Both the position numbers and the translations under genes were made by a program. Below, in pieces: positions 25,477-34,240 of a stretch of DNA of 64,000 nt. Below the pieces are notes generated by a model. It was not told the DNA's origin and made no database searches. It saw only the letters and a program-made list of their open reading frames with translations. The stretch spans positions 558,001 through 622,000 of the forward strand of contig NZ_JAUOFB010000002.1 of the NCBI RefSeq assembly GCF_030542105.1. The letters are read 5' to 3'. The stretch is from Hymenobacter sp. BT730. Its GTDB lineage: Bacteria; Bacteroidota; Bacteroidia; Cytophagales; Hymenobacteraceae. Position 1 is the first letter of the stretch. Each line of letters opens with the position of its first letter.

Positions 25477-25578
25477 GTGGACTTCCTGTCTCGCTTTTCT
25501 GCCCCTCTTTCCGTTAATGACGTTAGCCGGCGCATGCCTGTTACGGCCTGCTGTACTATGGGCTGTTGTTGCTGTTGA
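25477..25578 (+). CDS. Cys-rich leader peptide downstream of SAM riboswitch 1
   Basis: A 33-codon ORF starting at GTG exactly 6 nt after riboswitch P1. It begins MDFLSRFSAPLSV and ends in ACCTMGCCCC directly before TGA: six Cys and an internal Met in the last ten codons. The 31-codon ORF behind riboswitch 2 (40467-40562, minus) starts the same way, at the same distance, and ends GCCAMMGMPCCC. The two are otherwise different in sequence, so the Cys/Met ending is what has been kept. A role as an attenuation-type leader sensing charged tRNA-Cys (and perhaps tRNA-Met) is inferred; cysteine-tract upstream ORFs with such a role are known in mycobacteria. Confidence 0.72.
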   Translation: MDFLSRFSAPLSVNDVSRRMPVTACCTMGCCCC

Positions 25579-25767
25579 AACGTGCTGAAGCGGCGTAGGC
25601 GTTGAGCCACTTGTGCCGCTCCCTTTACCTTTTCTTATTTCTGATTGCCTCGTCGCCCGCGTGAGCCCGGCGCCGCCTGTATGCCTGCCGCAATAGAGCT
25701 GTAGGGCGGGTATGGCTTTTTAAAGCTGCGTAATACCGGGTTTTCCGGTGTGCGCCTACTACTTTGT
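25579..25767 (+). promoter_or_regulatory. Leader region between Cys-rich peptide and permease gene
   Basis: 189 nt with no further credible ORF. A stem AGCGGC (25589-25594) / GCCGCT (25615-25620) is followed by the pyrimidine-rich CCCTTTACCTTTTCTT, a possible weak terminator or Rho-type attenuator. A near -7 match (CTACTTTG) ends 2 bp before the permease ATG. Confidence 0.4.
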
Positions 25768-27225
25768 ATGCTGAAAAAATCACTGGAACTGCTGCGGCAG
25801 GAAGCGGCCGAAACCGGCGCGCACACACTTAAAAGAAGTCTGAACGGCTTCAATCTGATTGCCATTGGCATCGGGGTAATTATTGGGGCTGGCTTGTTCT
25901 CGCTCACGGGAATTGCGGCCGCCAACAATGCCGGCCCGGCTGTTACTCTGTCGTTTATAGTAGCTGCCGTGGGTTGCGCTTTTTCGGCGTTGTGCTATGC
26001 TGAGTTTGCGTCTATGGTGCCTGTTTCCGGCTCGGCTTATACGTATGCCTACGCCACCATGGGGGAGCTGTTTGCCTGGATTATTGGCTGGGATTTGGTC
26101 CTGGAGTATTCCGTGGGCGCGGCTACGGTGGCCATCAGCTGGTCGCAGTACCTGTTGAAGTTTCTAAGCAAGTATGGCATTCATTTGCCACCCCAGCTGG
26201 TGATGTCGCCGTTTGAAACAGCGGCTTTGGCTGATGGCAGCACCGTGCATGGTTTTGTGAATATTCCGGCCATGCTCATCGTGCTGGCTATTACCATGAT
26301 TATTATTCGTGGTACTTCCGGCTCGGCGTGGTTTAACGCCCTAGTTGTTACGCTGAAGGTGGCCGTAGTGCTTGTGTTCATTGCCCTAGGCTGGCAGTAC
26401 ATTGATCCGGCCAACTATCAACCCTACATTCCGCAGAATACGGGTGTGTTTGGAGAGTTTGGCTGGAGCGGCATTCTGCGGGGTGCGGGTGTAGTGTTCT
26501 TTGTGTTTATCGGTTTTGATATTGTGGCTACCATGGCGCAGGAAACCAAGAATCCACAGAAGAATATGCCCATTGGTATCATCGGCTCCCTGCTGATTTG
26601 CACGGTGCTGTTTGTACTTTTTGGCCACGTCATGACGGGCTTGGCCAACTACACGGAGTTTAAAAACAGCGCCGCGCCGGTAGCCATTGCCATTGAAAAA
26701 ACGCCTTATGCCTGGCTTTCCTCCGCCGTTATTCTGGCTATCATTATCGGCTATACTTCCGTCATTCTGGTGGATTTGCTAGGACAGAGCCGCGTGTTTT
26801 TCTCTATGGCAAAAGACGGGCTGTTGCCTCCGGTGTTCTCGCGTATTCACGAGCGGTTCCGTACGCCGTTGCAGTCCAATCTGCTGCTGGGGTTGTTCAT
26901 ATCCCTCTTTGCGGGCTTTGTGCCTATTTCAGTAGTGGGGGAAATGACCTCCATTGGTACCCTGCTGGCTTTCGTAATGGTGTGTATCGGCATTCTCATC
27001 ATGCGCAAGAAAGAGCCCGATGCGCCACGTGGTTTTCGCACGCCGTGGGTGCCGCTGGTGCCCATTCTAGGCATTGTGACCTGCCTGATTATGATGCTTT
27101 CCCTGCCGCTGGATACCTGGATTCGCCTCTTTGTATGGTTGGCTATTGGGTTGGCTATTTACTTCGGCTATGGCAAGAAACATAGTAAGCTAAGGCAGAA
27201 AGCTCTGCAGAAACAGGCCGCCTAG
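25768..27225 (+). CDS. APC family amino acid permease, candidate sulfur amino acid transporter
   Basis: 485 residues from ATG at 25768 (MLKKSLELLRQEAAE), with about 12 membrane helices. The first carries GIGVIIGAGLFSLTG, the conserved substrate/ion site of the APC cationic amino acid transporter branch; later blocks include IGFDIVATMAQETKNPQ and QSRVFFSMAKDGLLP. By family it would be a YfnA/CAT-like importer. The SAM-I riboswitch and Cys/Met-rich leader upstream suggest that its substrate is methionine, cysteine or a related compound; this is inference from regulation, not from the protein. Confidence 0.88.
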   Translation: MLKKSLELLRQEAAETGAHTLKRSLNGFNLIAIGIGVIIGAGLFSLTGIAAANNAGPAVTLSFIVAAVGCAFSALCYAEFASMVPVSGSAYTYAYATMGELFAWIIGWDLVLEYSVGAATVAISWSQYLLKFLSKYGIHLPPQLVMSPFETAALADGSTVHGFVNIPAMLIVLAITMIIIRGTSGSAWFNALVVTLKVAVVLVFIALGWQYIDPANYQPYIPQNTGVFGEFGWSGILRGAGVVFFVFIGFDIVATMAQETKNPQKNMPIGIIGSLLICTVLFVLFGHVMTGLANYTEFKNSAAPVAIAIEKTPYAWLSSAVILAIIIGYTSVILVDLLGQSRVFFSMAKDGLLPPVFSRIHERFRTPLQSNLLLGLFISLFAGFVPISVVGEMTSIGTLLAFVMVCIGILIMRKKEPDAPRGFRTPWVPLVPILGIVTCLIMMLSLPLDTWIRLFVWLAIGLAIYFGYGKKHSKLRQKALQKQAA

Positions 27226-27244
27226 AAAGCACTTTCTTCTTGAT

Positions 27245-27281
27245 AAAAAAGCCCCGCCGTGTAGTACGGCGGGGCTTTTTG
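27245..27281. terminator. Bidirectional terminator between permease and sulfate operon
   Basis: A perfect 10-bp stem GCCCCGCCGT / ACGGCGGGGC flanked by six A on the left and five T on the right. It serves both the permease (plus) and the end of the sulfate operon (minus). Confidence 0.9.
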
Positions 27282-27299
27282 GTTGCAGCGTTTTCTGAA

Positions 27300-28811
27300 T
27301 TACATCATTAGCTTACGCAACGACCACATACTCCACACAATGACCATCAGCCCCACGCCTACAAACATCCAGCGTACGGGAATGCGGCCGGCGAGGCGGG
27401 CAGCCAGCGGGGCCGCGGCTACGCCGCCCACAATCAGCCCCAGAATAATCTGCCAGTGAGAAATGCCAATGGTGGCGAAAAAGGTGACGGCGCTGGCAAA
27501 CGTGACGAAGAACTCAGTCACGCTCACGGAGCCAATAACGTATTGCGGCGTGCGGCCACCCGCAATGAGCGTGCTGGTAACCAAAGGGCCCCAGCCGCCA
27601 CCGCCAAACGAGTCCAGAAACCCGCCGGCCGCGGCCAGAACGCCTAGCTTCTTATGCTTTTTGCGAGGGCCGGGTTTGGAAAAAGCTTTGGAAATAATGC
27701 GCAGACCCAGCAGCAACAGGTAAAGGGAGAGGAAAGGCTTCACATACGCCCCGTACTGCTCCCCAAACTCTGATAATAGATAAGCGCCCGTAATAGCACC
27801 TAATACCCCCGGAATCAGAAGCACTTTAAACAGCTTGCGGTTCACGTTGCCGAAGCGGTAATGATGGTAGCCCGAGGCCCCGCTGGCAAACATTTCAGCA
27901 GTATGGATACTGGAGCTTACGGCTGCCGGCGAAATATTCAGGCTCATCAGACTGATGGCCGTCACTACGCCGTAGCCCATGCCTAGTAGTCCATCAATGA
28001 GCTGCGCGCCAAACCCGATGGCTACGAAAATAAAGAACGTATCGGAAGAGGTAGCCACCTCCCATACCTGCTGCCACGTGAAGTAATAGGAGAGGATGTT
28101 GAACACCAGCATGGCCGCAAAGGCCAGCAAGGAACCAGTGGCAATATGACGCCACCGTGCCGCGGCCGGCGACTCATAGGCCGGACCACCCGCCAGTTCC
28201 GCCGTTACCTCATTCAACGACTTTACTTTTTTAGCGAAGTCGCCGCCTACTTTTTCCCGAATCACGGTCATGTGCTGAAGCACGTCGTGCAGCTCGTGGG
28301 GCAGGGCGTGGGTCAGCATTTCGCGCAGGCGCTTGGCAATCGTAGGCGACTTACCATTGGTGCTGATGGCAATTTTCAGGTCGCCCTTTTGCACAATGGA
28401 GCCCAGGTAAAAGTCGCAGGCTTCGGGCGTGTCAGCTACGTTGCAGAGCAGACGCTGGAGCGTGGCATCGGCTTTGATGCGCAGGTTGAGTTCCTTGTCA
28501 TTGGTGGCCACTATCACCAGGTCATGGCCCACCAGGTCAGTGGTCTGGTAGGGCTGTTCGCGCAACTGCACGGAGGGGTGGCGCCCAGCTAGGAGCAGCA
28601 GCTCCGGCGAAAACCAGGTAGCCACTACCGTTATGGGCGCATCAGGACTGTTCAGCAGCATCGCCGACAGCTTTTCGTGGCCTACCGCGCCGCCGCCCAC
28701 CAGCAATACGTGCAGTTGTTCCAGCTTCAGAAACACAGGAAACAGCCGGTTGGTACCGGGCTGCGGCGGAGGCTCCGGCTGGGGCATGGGGGTATTAGAA
28801 GGGAGAGGCAT
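27300..28811 (-). CDS. Fusion of siroheme synthase (precorrin-2 dehydrogenase/ferrochelatase) domain and TSUP (TauE/SafE) transporter
   Basis: 503 residues from ATG at 28811. After a Pro-rich start, residues about 25-205 form a Met8/CysG-N domain: HVLLVGGGAVGHEKLSAML (NAD site), IVATNDKELNLRIKADA, LCNVADTPEACDFYLGSIV and ISTNGKSPTIAKRLREML. From about 220 onward are roughly eight membrane helices of the TSUP family (GFGAQLIDGLLGMGYG, FLDSFGGGGWGPLVTS, GSVSVTEFFVTFASA). The first part makes siroheme for CysI together with CobA; the second probably moves sulfite, sulfate or an organosulfonate. Last gene of the operon, ending at the terminator at 27245. Confidence 0.9.
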   Translation of the reverse strand: MPLPSNTPMPQPEPPPQPGTNRLFPVFLKLEQLHVLLVGGGAVGHEKLSAMLLNSPDAPITVVATWFSPELLLLAGRHPSVQLREQPYQTTDLVGHDLVIVATNDKELNLRIKADATLQRLLCNVADTPEACDFYLGSIVQKGDLKIAISTNGKSPTIAKRLREMLTHALPHELHDVLQHMTVIREKVGGDFAKKVKSLNEVTAELAGGPAYESPAAARWRHIATGSLLAFAAMLVFNILSYYFTWQQVWEVATSSDTFFIFVAIGFGAQLIDGLLGMGYGVVTAISLMSLNISPAAVSSSIHTAEMFASGASGYHHYRFGNVNRKLFKVLLIPGVLGAITGAYLLSEFGEQYGAYVKPFLSLYLLLLGLRIISKAFSKPGPRKKHKKLGVLAAAGGFLDSFGGGGWGPLVTSTLIAGGRTPQYVIGSVSVTEFFVTFASAVTFFATIGISHWQIILGLIVGGVAAAPLAARLAGRIPVRWMFVGVGLMVIVWSMWSLRKLMM

Positions 28812-28878
28812 TTTGGTTGTGGTCACAGAGAGTAGAGAGCAGGAATCAGTCACCTAGTAGAGTGGCTGATTTGGTGGG

Positions 28879-30594
28879 CTACTGATGAAAGTTGAGCCCG
28901 TGGGTGGTGGGCTGAACATAGCCCTGGCGTATTAAAAAATCCCCAAACGACTCCTGGGGTTGGCGGTTTTGAGCGTAATCGGCTAGCAGGGGGGTAAGCT
29001 CCTGCACAATGCCGTCTTCATCCAACATTTCCCTGTAGAGCTTGTTCAGCCGCTCCCCATTGAAAGCGGCGCCGAGGTACAGATTGTAGCGCCCCACGGC
29101 GCGGCCCACCAACCCGATTTCGCCCAGGTAGGGGCGGGCGCAGCCGTTGGGGCAGCCCGTCATCCGCAGTATAATTTCGTCCTGGCTAAGGCCTTGCTGG
29201 CGAATGACTTGCTCTAATCTATCCAAAAGTTTTGGAAGATACCGTTCGGCCTCGGCAAAAGCCAGGCTGCAGGTATTGAGCGCCACGCAAGCCAACGCAC
29301 CCCGCCGCAGGCCCGTGTGTACCTCGTTGGCCTCCACCGGCACGCCGTTTTCCGAGAGTATGGCCTGAATGCTGAGCAGATGCTCGGGCGCTACGTTGGC
29401 CAGAATCAGGTTCTGATTCCCGGTTAGGCGGAAGTCGCCGGTATGGAAATGGGCAATGTTGCGCAGCGCCGTTTTCAGCTGGTTGCCGGGCAGGTCCTGA
29501 ATGCGGCCGCCTTCCACAAAGAGAGTCAGATGGCGGGCGCCATCAGGGCCGGTGCTCCAACCAAAGGCGTCGCCGGAGCTGCGGAAAGTGTAGGGGCGGG
29601 CGGCCTCCAGCGCAAAGCCCAGGCGGTGGTTCAGCTCCTGCTTGAATACGTCCAGACCCACGCGGTCCAGGGTGTATTTGAGGCGGGAGAACTTGCGGTT
29701 TTCCCGGTTGCCCCAGTCGCGCTGAATGGTCACGATTTTCTCGCACACGTCCACCACCTGATCAGCCGGAATATACCCGATGATGTCCGCCAAGCGCGGG
29801 TAGGTGTCAGGCATGCCGAAGGTCATGCCCATGCCGCCGCCCACCGCCACGTTGAAGCCCAGCAGCTCGCCGTGCTCTTCAATGGCAATCAGGCCCAGAT
29901 CATTGGCGAAGATGTCGGTGTCGTTGTAGGGCGGCACGGCCAGCGCAATTTTGAATTTGCGCGGCAGGTAGGTCTTGCCGTAAATCGGTTCGAAATCCCC
30001 TTCGCCCTCATTCGGTACGCAGCTGTAGGCAGATTCTCCGTTGAGCCATAATTCCCAATACGCCGCGGTGCGGGGCGTGAGGTGCGCGCTAATGGCCTGC
30101 GTTACCGCATACACCTGCTCATGCACCCGCGACTGGTGCGGGTTGGGGTTGAACATGACGTTGCGGTTTACGTCGCCGCAGCCCGCAATGCTGTCCAGCA
30201 GGGCGTCATTGAAGCCCTGAATAGTTTCTTTTAAGTCGCGCTTTAGCACGCCGTGCAGCTGGAAGGCTTGCCGGGTAGTAAGCTTGAGCGTGTGGTTGCC
30301 GTAGGCATCGGCCAGCTCATCCATGCGCAGCCATTGGGCGGAAGAAGCCACGCCGCCGGGCACGCGCACCCGTATCATGAAGGAGTAGAGCGGTTCCAGC
30401 TTCTGGTGTTTCCGCTCACTGTCCAGGTCGCGGTCCGTCTGCTGGTAGGAGCCGTGGAATTTAATCAGGTGCGTATCATCGGGGAAGAGGGCGCCGGTAA
30501 TGGGGTTTTTCACGCTCTCGGCCAGGGTGCCGCGCAAATAATTGCTGGCATCCTTCACGTGTTCCACTTCGGAAAGCTTTATGGTATCAGCCAT
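28879..30594 (-). CDS. cysI: Assimilatory sulfite reductase hemoprotein subunit
   Basis: 571 residues of the sulfite/nitrite reductase family. The siroheme-[4Fe-4S] ligands are visible as CVALNTC and GCPNGC (RMTGCPNGCARPYLGEIGLVG). N-terminal blocks IKFHGSYQQTDRD and TTRQAFQLHGVLKRDLKE are typical of NADPH-dependent CysI. It reduces sulfite to sulfide with electrons from CysJ. Its ATG overlaps the stop of the DUF2490 gene in a TAATG junction, showing translational coupling. Confidence 0.96.
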   Translation of the reverse strand: MADTIKLSEVEHVKDASNYLRGTLAESVKNPITGALFPDDTHLIKFHGSYQQTDRDLDSERKHQKLEPLYSFMIRVRVPGGVASSAQWLRMDELADAYGNHTLKLTTRQAFQLHGVLKRDLKETIQGFNDALLDSIAGCGDVNRNVMFNPNPHQSRVHEQVYAVTQAISAHLTPRTAAYWELWLNGESAYSCVPNEGEGDFEPIYGKTYLPRKFKIALAVPPYNDTDIFANDLGLIAIEEHGELLGFNVAVGGGMGMTFGMPDTYPRLADIIGYIPADQVVDVCEKIVTIQRDWGNRENRKFSRLKYTLDRVGLDVFKQELNHRLGFALEAARPYTFRSSGDAFGWSTGPDGARHLTLFVEGGRIQDLPGNQLKTALRNIAHFHTGDFRLTGNQNLILANVAPEHLLSIQAILSENGVPVEANEVHTGLRRGALACVALNTCSLAFAEAERYLPKLLDRLEQVIRQQGLSQDEIILRMTGCPNGCARPYLGEIGLVGRAVGRYNLYLGAAFNGERLNKLYREMLDEDGIVQELTPLLADYAQNRQPQESFGDFLIRQGYVQPTTHGLNFHQ

Positions 30595-31379
30595 TAGGGT
30601 AGCGTGGGGGTAGGTGTGGGGACCGGCGGAGGCGTGGGCCGCAGGTCGAAATTGTGGAAATAGAACAGCCGGATCGTGTGCTGATTCCGGTAAGTGCTGC
30701 CCGCCGGCAACTGCTGAAACAGGTGCATATAGCCGCCCTGCAGCTGGGCGTGCTTGTTTACCTGGTACACCAGCCCGGCAAACAGCCGGTTCTGGTCGAA
30801 GTAATTGTAGCGGATTTCCCGGCCGAAATTCATCATCACCTCATTGTTGAGGAGAAACTGCAGGCCGCCGGGCTCAAAGCCGCGCTTGGTCAGCGGCACG
30901 AACAAGGCCGCATTGTAGCGGGTGCGGTAGTTGAAATCGAAGTCGTCGGTGCGCTCATTGTTCTGAATGGTGCGCCGAAACCGCTCTTCCAGCCGCACCC
31001 ATTGCATCAGGCGGGCCTTGGGAAACTTAGTGAACCACTGCACCTGCTGCCAGGGGCGGTGCTCGGGCTGGCCCACGGTGCGGGCGCCATCGGGGTAGTG
31101 GTGTACGTAGGCATAGCCCCCGGTCAGGCGCACGTCATCGGTCAGGTAATATGTGAGCCCCACCCGGGCCAGGGCCTGAAATTTCTCCTGTACGAAGTGG
31201 TCGTGCAGGCGTAGGTGCAGGTCGGTCCAGGAGCCCCAGCGCTGCGAAAAGCGCGTTTGGTTGAAAACGCCCAGCCAGGTTTGTTGCTCCCGCACATACT
31301 GCTTCTGGGCCCGCAGCGGTAACGCTGGGAGCACCAGAAGAAGCGAAATGAGAAAGGCGCGTTGCATACGGCGTGGCAT
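30594..31379 (-). CDS. DUF2490 family outer-membrane-like protein
   Basis: 261 residues with a signal peptide (FLISLLLVLPALPLRAQ). The body has alternating hydrophobic/polar strands with many aromatic and Arg residues (LTYYLTDDVRLTGGYAYVHHY; RLEERFRRTIQ; RTRYNAALFVPL), the pattern of DUF2490 beta-barrel proteins, and a Pro-rich tail. It is wedged between the TonB receptor and cysI with TAATG junctions on both sides, so it is a true member of the sulfur operon. Function unknown; an outer-membrane accessory to the receptor is possible. Confidence 0.82.
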   Translation of the reverse strand: MPRRMQRAFLISLLLVLPALPLRAQKQYVREQQTWLGVFNQTRFSQRWGSWTDLHLRLHDHFVQEKFQALARVGLTYYLTDDVRLTGGYAYVHHYPDGARTVGQPEHRPWQQVQWFTKFPKARLMQWVRLEERFRRTIQNNERTDDFDFNYRTRYNAALFVPLTKRGFEPGGLQFLLNNEVMMNFGREIRYNYFDQNRLFAGLVYQVNKHAQLQGGYMHLFQQLPAGSTYRNQHTIRLFYFHNFDLRPTPPPVPTPTPTLP

Positions 31380-34240
31380 TAGCGAATGATGTTGTTGTCG
31401 AACGTCAGGGCCACGTAGTACAGGCCACCGATGGTGGGGCCCGCCGCGTACTGGATGTAGCGGTCATTGAGCAGGTTGGTGCCACCCAGCTTGATGGTCG
31501 ATTTCAGTGACGGAATGCGCACGTTTACTTGGGCATCTACACTGGAGTAGGCCGGAATCTGGCCGTTAGCCAGCTGGCTCTCCCACAGGAAAGCATTCTG
31601 GTGGCGCCACACCACGTTGAAGCCCACATTACGCACAATTTCCCGGTTACCGAAGCTTAGGTTGGTCGTCCATTTGGGCGTGTTGAAGCCGGTGATGAAC
31701 ACGTCCTTTTCCTCGTTGGCGGCAATGTTGTTGTAGTTCACGTTGCCGGCCACGGTGAACTTCTGGAAGAAGTTGTAGGTGATGCCCAAAGCCGAGCCGT
31801 AGCTGCGGTAGGTGTTGCGGGCGTTGGTATACACCCGGTAACGGTCCTGCTTAGAACGGGTGAGCATGTCCAGCACCGCCGCATCCGTCTGCACCGGTCC
31901 GGTTTTCGGTACGGCTACTTCCACCTGCCCCAGGAAACCCGTGTATTCGTTGTAGTAGGCGTCCAGATCCAGGGCAAGGCGGTTATCAAGCAACACGCTC
32001 TTATAGCCCACTTCAAAGGCATTAATGTGCTCGGGTTCCTCGGTTGGCAGGTTGGCTACCTGCAGCACCTCCCGGTTTTTGAGGGCGGCATCATTACGGC
32101 TCAGGCCGGCCGCTACATCTTTGTTCACGGCGGCCGTGAAGTTATCCAGCGAGGCCAGCGTGTACGAGTTTTCCAGGAAGCCGAGGCCTTCATTCACGCG
32201 GGCCAGACCACCCACGCGGCGCACGTTGCCGTTGTTCACGAACGATAGTGCCTCAAACAAAGCCGGGAAGCGCCAGCCATTCTGGAAGGAAGCGCGCAGG
32301 TTGTGGCGCTGGGCAATGGTGTACACCCCTGCCACCCGAGGGTTCAGCTTAGGGTTGAACTCGGGGTTGTAATCTATGCGTAACGAAGCGTTCAGCTTGA
32401 GGCGGTCCTGGAACAGCAGCTTGGTAGCTTGGGCAAAAGCGCCATACTTCTTGTAGTAGATGTTCTCGCCACCGGGAGTAGCTCGGTCAACCAGCGGTTT
32501 GGAGAAGTCCACAAAGTTGTTGCCGTCGGGAATCACCTCGTACACCCGGGCATCAACGCCCAGCACCACATCAGCAAACTGGATGCGCGGGCCTAGGTTC
32601 CACTGAGCTTCGTTGTGGTAAGTGCGGCTGCGCTGCCAGAGGGCGGCCCCGCCGGTAGCCGGGGCGCCGGGCACGTTTACGCCGCTGTCCCAGTTATTAA
32701 TGCCGGTAATGGTGTTTTTGAGTTCCTCGAAACCAGCCGTACCGGGCTCCGCGCGGCCGGCATCGGCAGTGGCGCGGGCCAGCCGCATGGCCGTGGCCAG
32801 ATCGATGCCGGCGTTTACCTGCTCTTGCAGCTTATCCTGAAACCGTTTGCCCCAGTCTGTATTGGTGCCGTTTTGCAGGTCCAGGTTCAGGGCCAGCGGG
32901 TTCAGGTTGTAGGACTTACCGGTGTTTTCTACCAGCACGTAGCTGCGCACGTAGTAGTCGGCGCCGCGCAGTTCCAGCTTGTGGTTTTGCACCGTTACAT
33001 CCTTCAGCTGAATCTTGTTGCCGCGCTGGAAAATGCCGTCCATCAGGCCGTAGCGGTAGCCGTAGGAAAGCTCCAGCTTGTCGGTGAGCTTGTAGAACAG
33101 GCCGCCATCAAACTTGAGGTTGCGCACGGTGGGCGAAATCAAATCCTTCTCGTAGTAGCCCGTGCGGCGCACGTTGAAGGTTTCGGTCTTGCCCTGGTAC
33201 TGAATGGTCACCGGCGCGTTGCCGCTCCGGTCGTCGCCGTAGCGGTTCCAGAGGTCGGCGGCGGGGTTGTTGGCGCCTCTTAGCTCCGGGAAGCGCGGGT
33301 TAGCCGAGTTTAGGTTTTGCGGGTTCTGGTCGATTTGCGTATCCGAAAGCCAGTCGGTGCCCTGCAGGTAGCTGAAGTTCAGCTTGAAAGCGAATTTATT
33401 GTTGAAAGCCTGCGCGTAGCGAATGGCCGATTCGGTGAGGGAGCTGGGGTCCCGGTCTTTGCCATCCACGTGGTTCACGCCTACCTTCTGGTACACGCTC
33501 AGCCCCTGGTAGGTGAAAGGGCTTTTGGTAGAAAGGTTGGCCATGCCATTAATAGCATTCATACCGTACAGGGCCGAGGCCGCGCCAGGCGTAATTTCCA
33601 CACTGGCAATATCCAGCTCGGTGGGCCCAATGGCATTGCCTAAGGGCACACCCAGGGTAGCGGCCTGCATATCCACCCCATCTACCAGCTGCATAAAGCG
33701 GAAGTTGTTGGGAATATTGAAGCCGCGGGTGTTGGGGACTTTAAAGGTGAGCGAGCTGGTAGTCATTTGCACGCCCTTCACGTTTTCCAACGCATCGTAG
33801 AAGCTGGGCGCGGGCGTTTCCTTAATGGCCCGGATATCCAGCTTCTCAATAGCCACCGGCGACTTCAGCCGGTTTTCCTCCACCCGCGAGGCCGAAACCA
33901 CCACCTCATTCACCAGCACCGGCTTCGATTCCAGCTGCACGGCAATAGGCTGGCTGCCGCTGGCAATTTCCAGTTCGCGCGGCTCGTAGCCAATGGTATT
34001 AAAGACCAGGGTAAAGGGGAAACGCAGGCAGGCCTGCAGCACAAACTTGCCGCTGGCGTCACTCTGGGCGCTCATGATGCCGCCCTTCACATTCACGCTC
34101 ACGCCGGGCAAGGGCTGCTGGGTGTCCTTTTCGCGGACGGTCCCGCTGATGGAAATTAATTGGTCTTGGGCCTGGGCGGCTACGATACTCACCAGCAGAA
34201 GGAGCAGGAAAATCCAGAAAGAAGCGTAGTACTTCTTCAT
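31379..34240 (-). CDS. TonB-dependent receptor in the sulfate assimilation operon
   Basis: 953 residues. Signal peptide (FWIFLLLLLVSIVAAQAQ), carboxypeptidase-like domain (about 30-115, ISGTVREKDTQQPLPGVSVNVKG), plug domain (about 125-235, PSFYDALENVKGVQMTTSS and DIASVEITPGAASALYGMNAING), and a long beta-barrel ending in TFDNNIIR. It is a full-length outer-membrane transporter without a SusD partner. Placement between cysJ and cysI suggests uptake of a sulfur compound (sulfate ester, sulfonate or similar). The gene starts after a 197-bp gap, the largest inside the operon. Confidence 0.93.
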   Translation of the reverse strand: MKKYYASFWIFLLLLLVSIVAAQAQDQLISISGTVREKDTQQPLPGVSVNVKGGIMSAQSDASGKFVLQACLRFPFTLVFNTIGYEPRELEIASGSQPIAVQLESKPVLVNEVVVSASRVEENRLKSPVAIEKLDIRAIKETPAPSFYDALENVKGVQMTTSSLTFKVPNTRGFNIPNNFRFMQLVDGVDMQAATLGVPLGNAIGPTELDIASVEITPGAASALYGMNAINGMANLSTKSPFTYQGLSVYQKVGVNHVDGKDRDPSSLTESAIRYAQAFNNKFAFKLNFSYLQGTDWLSDTQIDQNPQNLNSANPRFPELRGANNPAADLWNRYGDDRSGNAPVTIQYQGKTETFNVRRTGYYEKDLISPTVRNLKFDGGLFYKLTDKLELSYGYRYGLMDGIFQRGNKIQLKDVTVQNHKLELRGADYYVRSYVLVENTGKSYNLNPLALNLDLQNGTNTDWGKRFQDKLQEQVNAGIDLATAMRLARATADAGRAEPGTAGFEELKNTITGINNWDSGVNVPGAPATGGAALWQRSRTYHNEAQWNLGPRIQFADVVLGVDARVYEVIPDGNNFVDFSKPLVDRATPGGENIYYKKYGAFAQATKLLFQDRLKLNASLRIDYNPEFNPKLNPRVAGVYTIAQRHNLRASFQNGWRFPALFEALSFVNNGNVRRVGGLARVNEGLGFLENSYTLASLDNFTAAVNKDVAAGLSRNDAALKNREVLQVANLPTEEPEHINAFEVGYKSVLLDNRLALDLDAYYNEYTGFLGQVEVAVPKTGPVQTDAAVLDMLTRSKQDRYRVYTNARNTYRSYGSALGITYNFFQKFTVAGNVNYNNIAANEEKDVFITGFNTPKWTTNLSFGNREIVRNVGFNVVWRHQNAFLWESQLANGQIPAYSSVDAQVNVRIPSLKSTIKLGGTNLLNDRYIQYAAGPTIGGLYYVALTFDNNIIR

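Noticed and set aside
25359..25610. 83-codon minus-strand ORF across SAM riboswitch 1
   Set aside because: It covers the riboswitch and leader ORF in reverse and has no homologous counterpart at riboswitch 2.
29443..30051. 202-codon plus-strand ORF opposite cysI
   Set aside because: Shadow frame inside a complete cysI with all cluster ligands.
32615..33283. 222-codon plus-strand ORF opposite the TonB receptor
   Set aside because: Val/Ala/Gly-rich translation typical of a shadow frame; the receptor on the other strand is complete.
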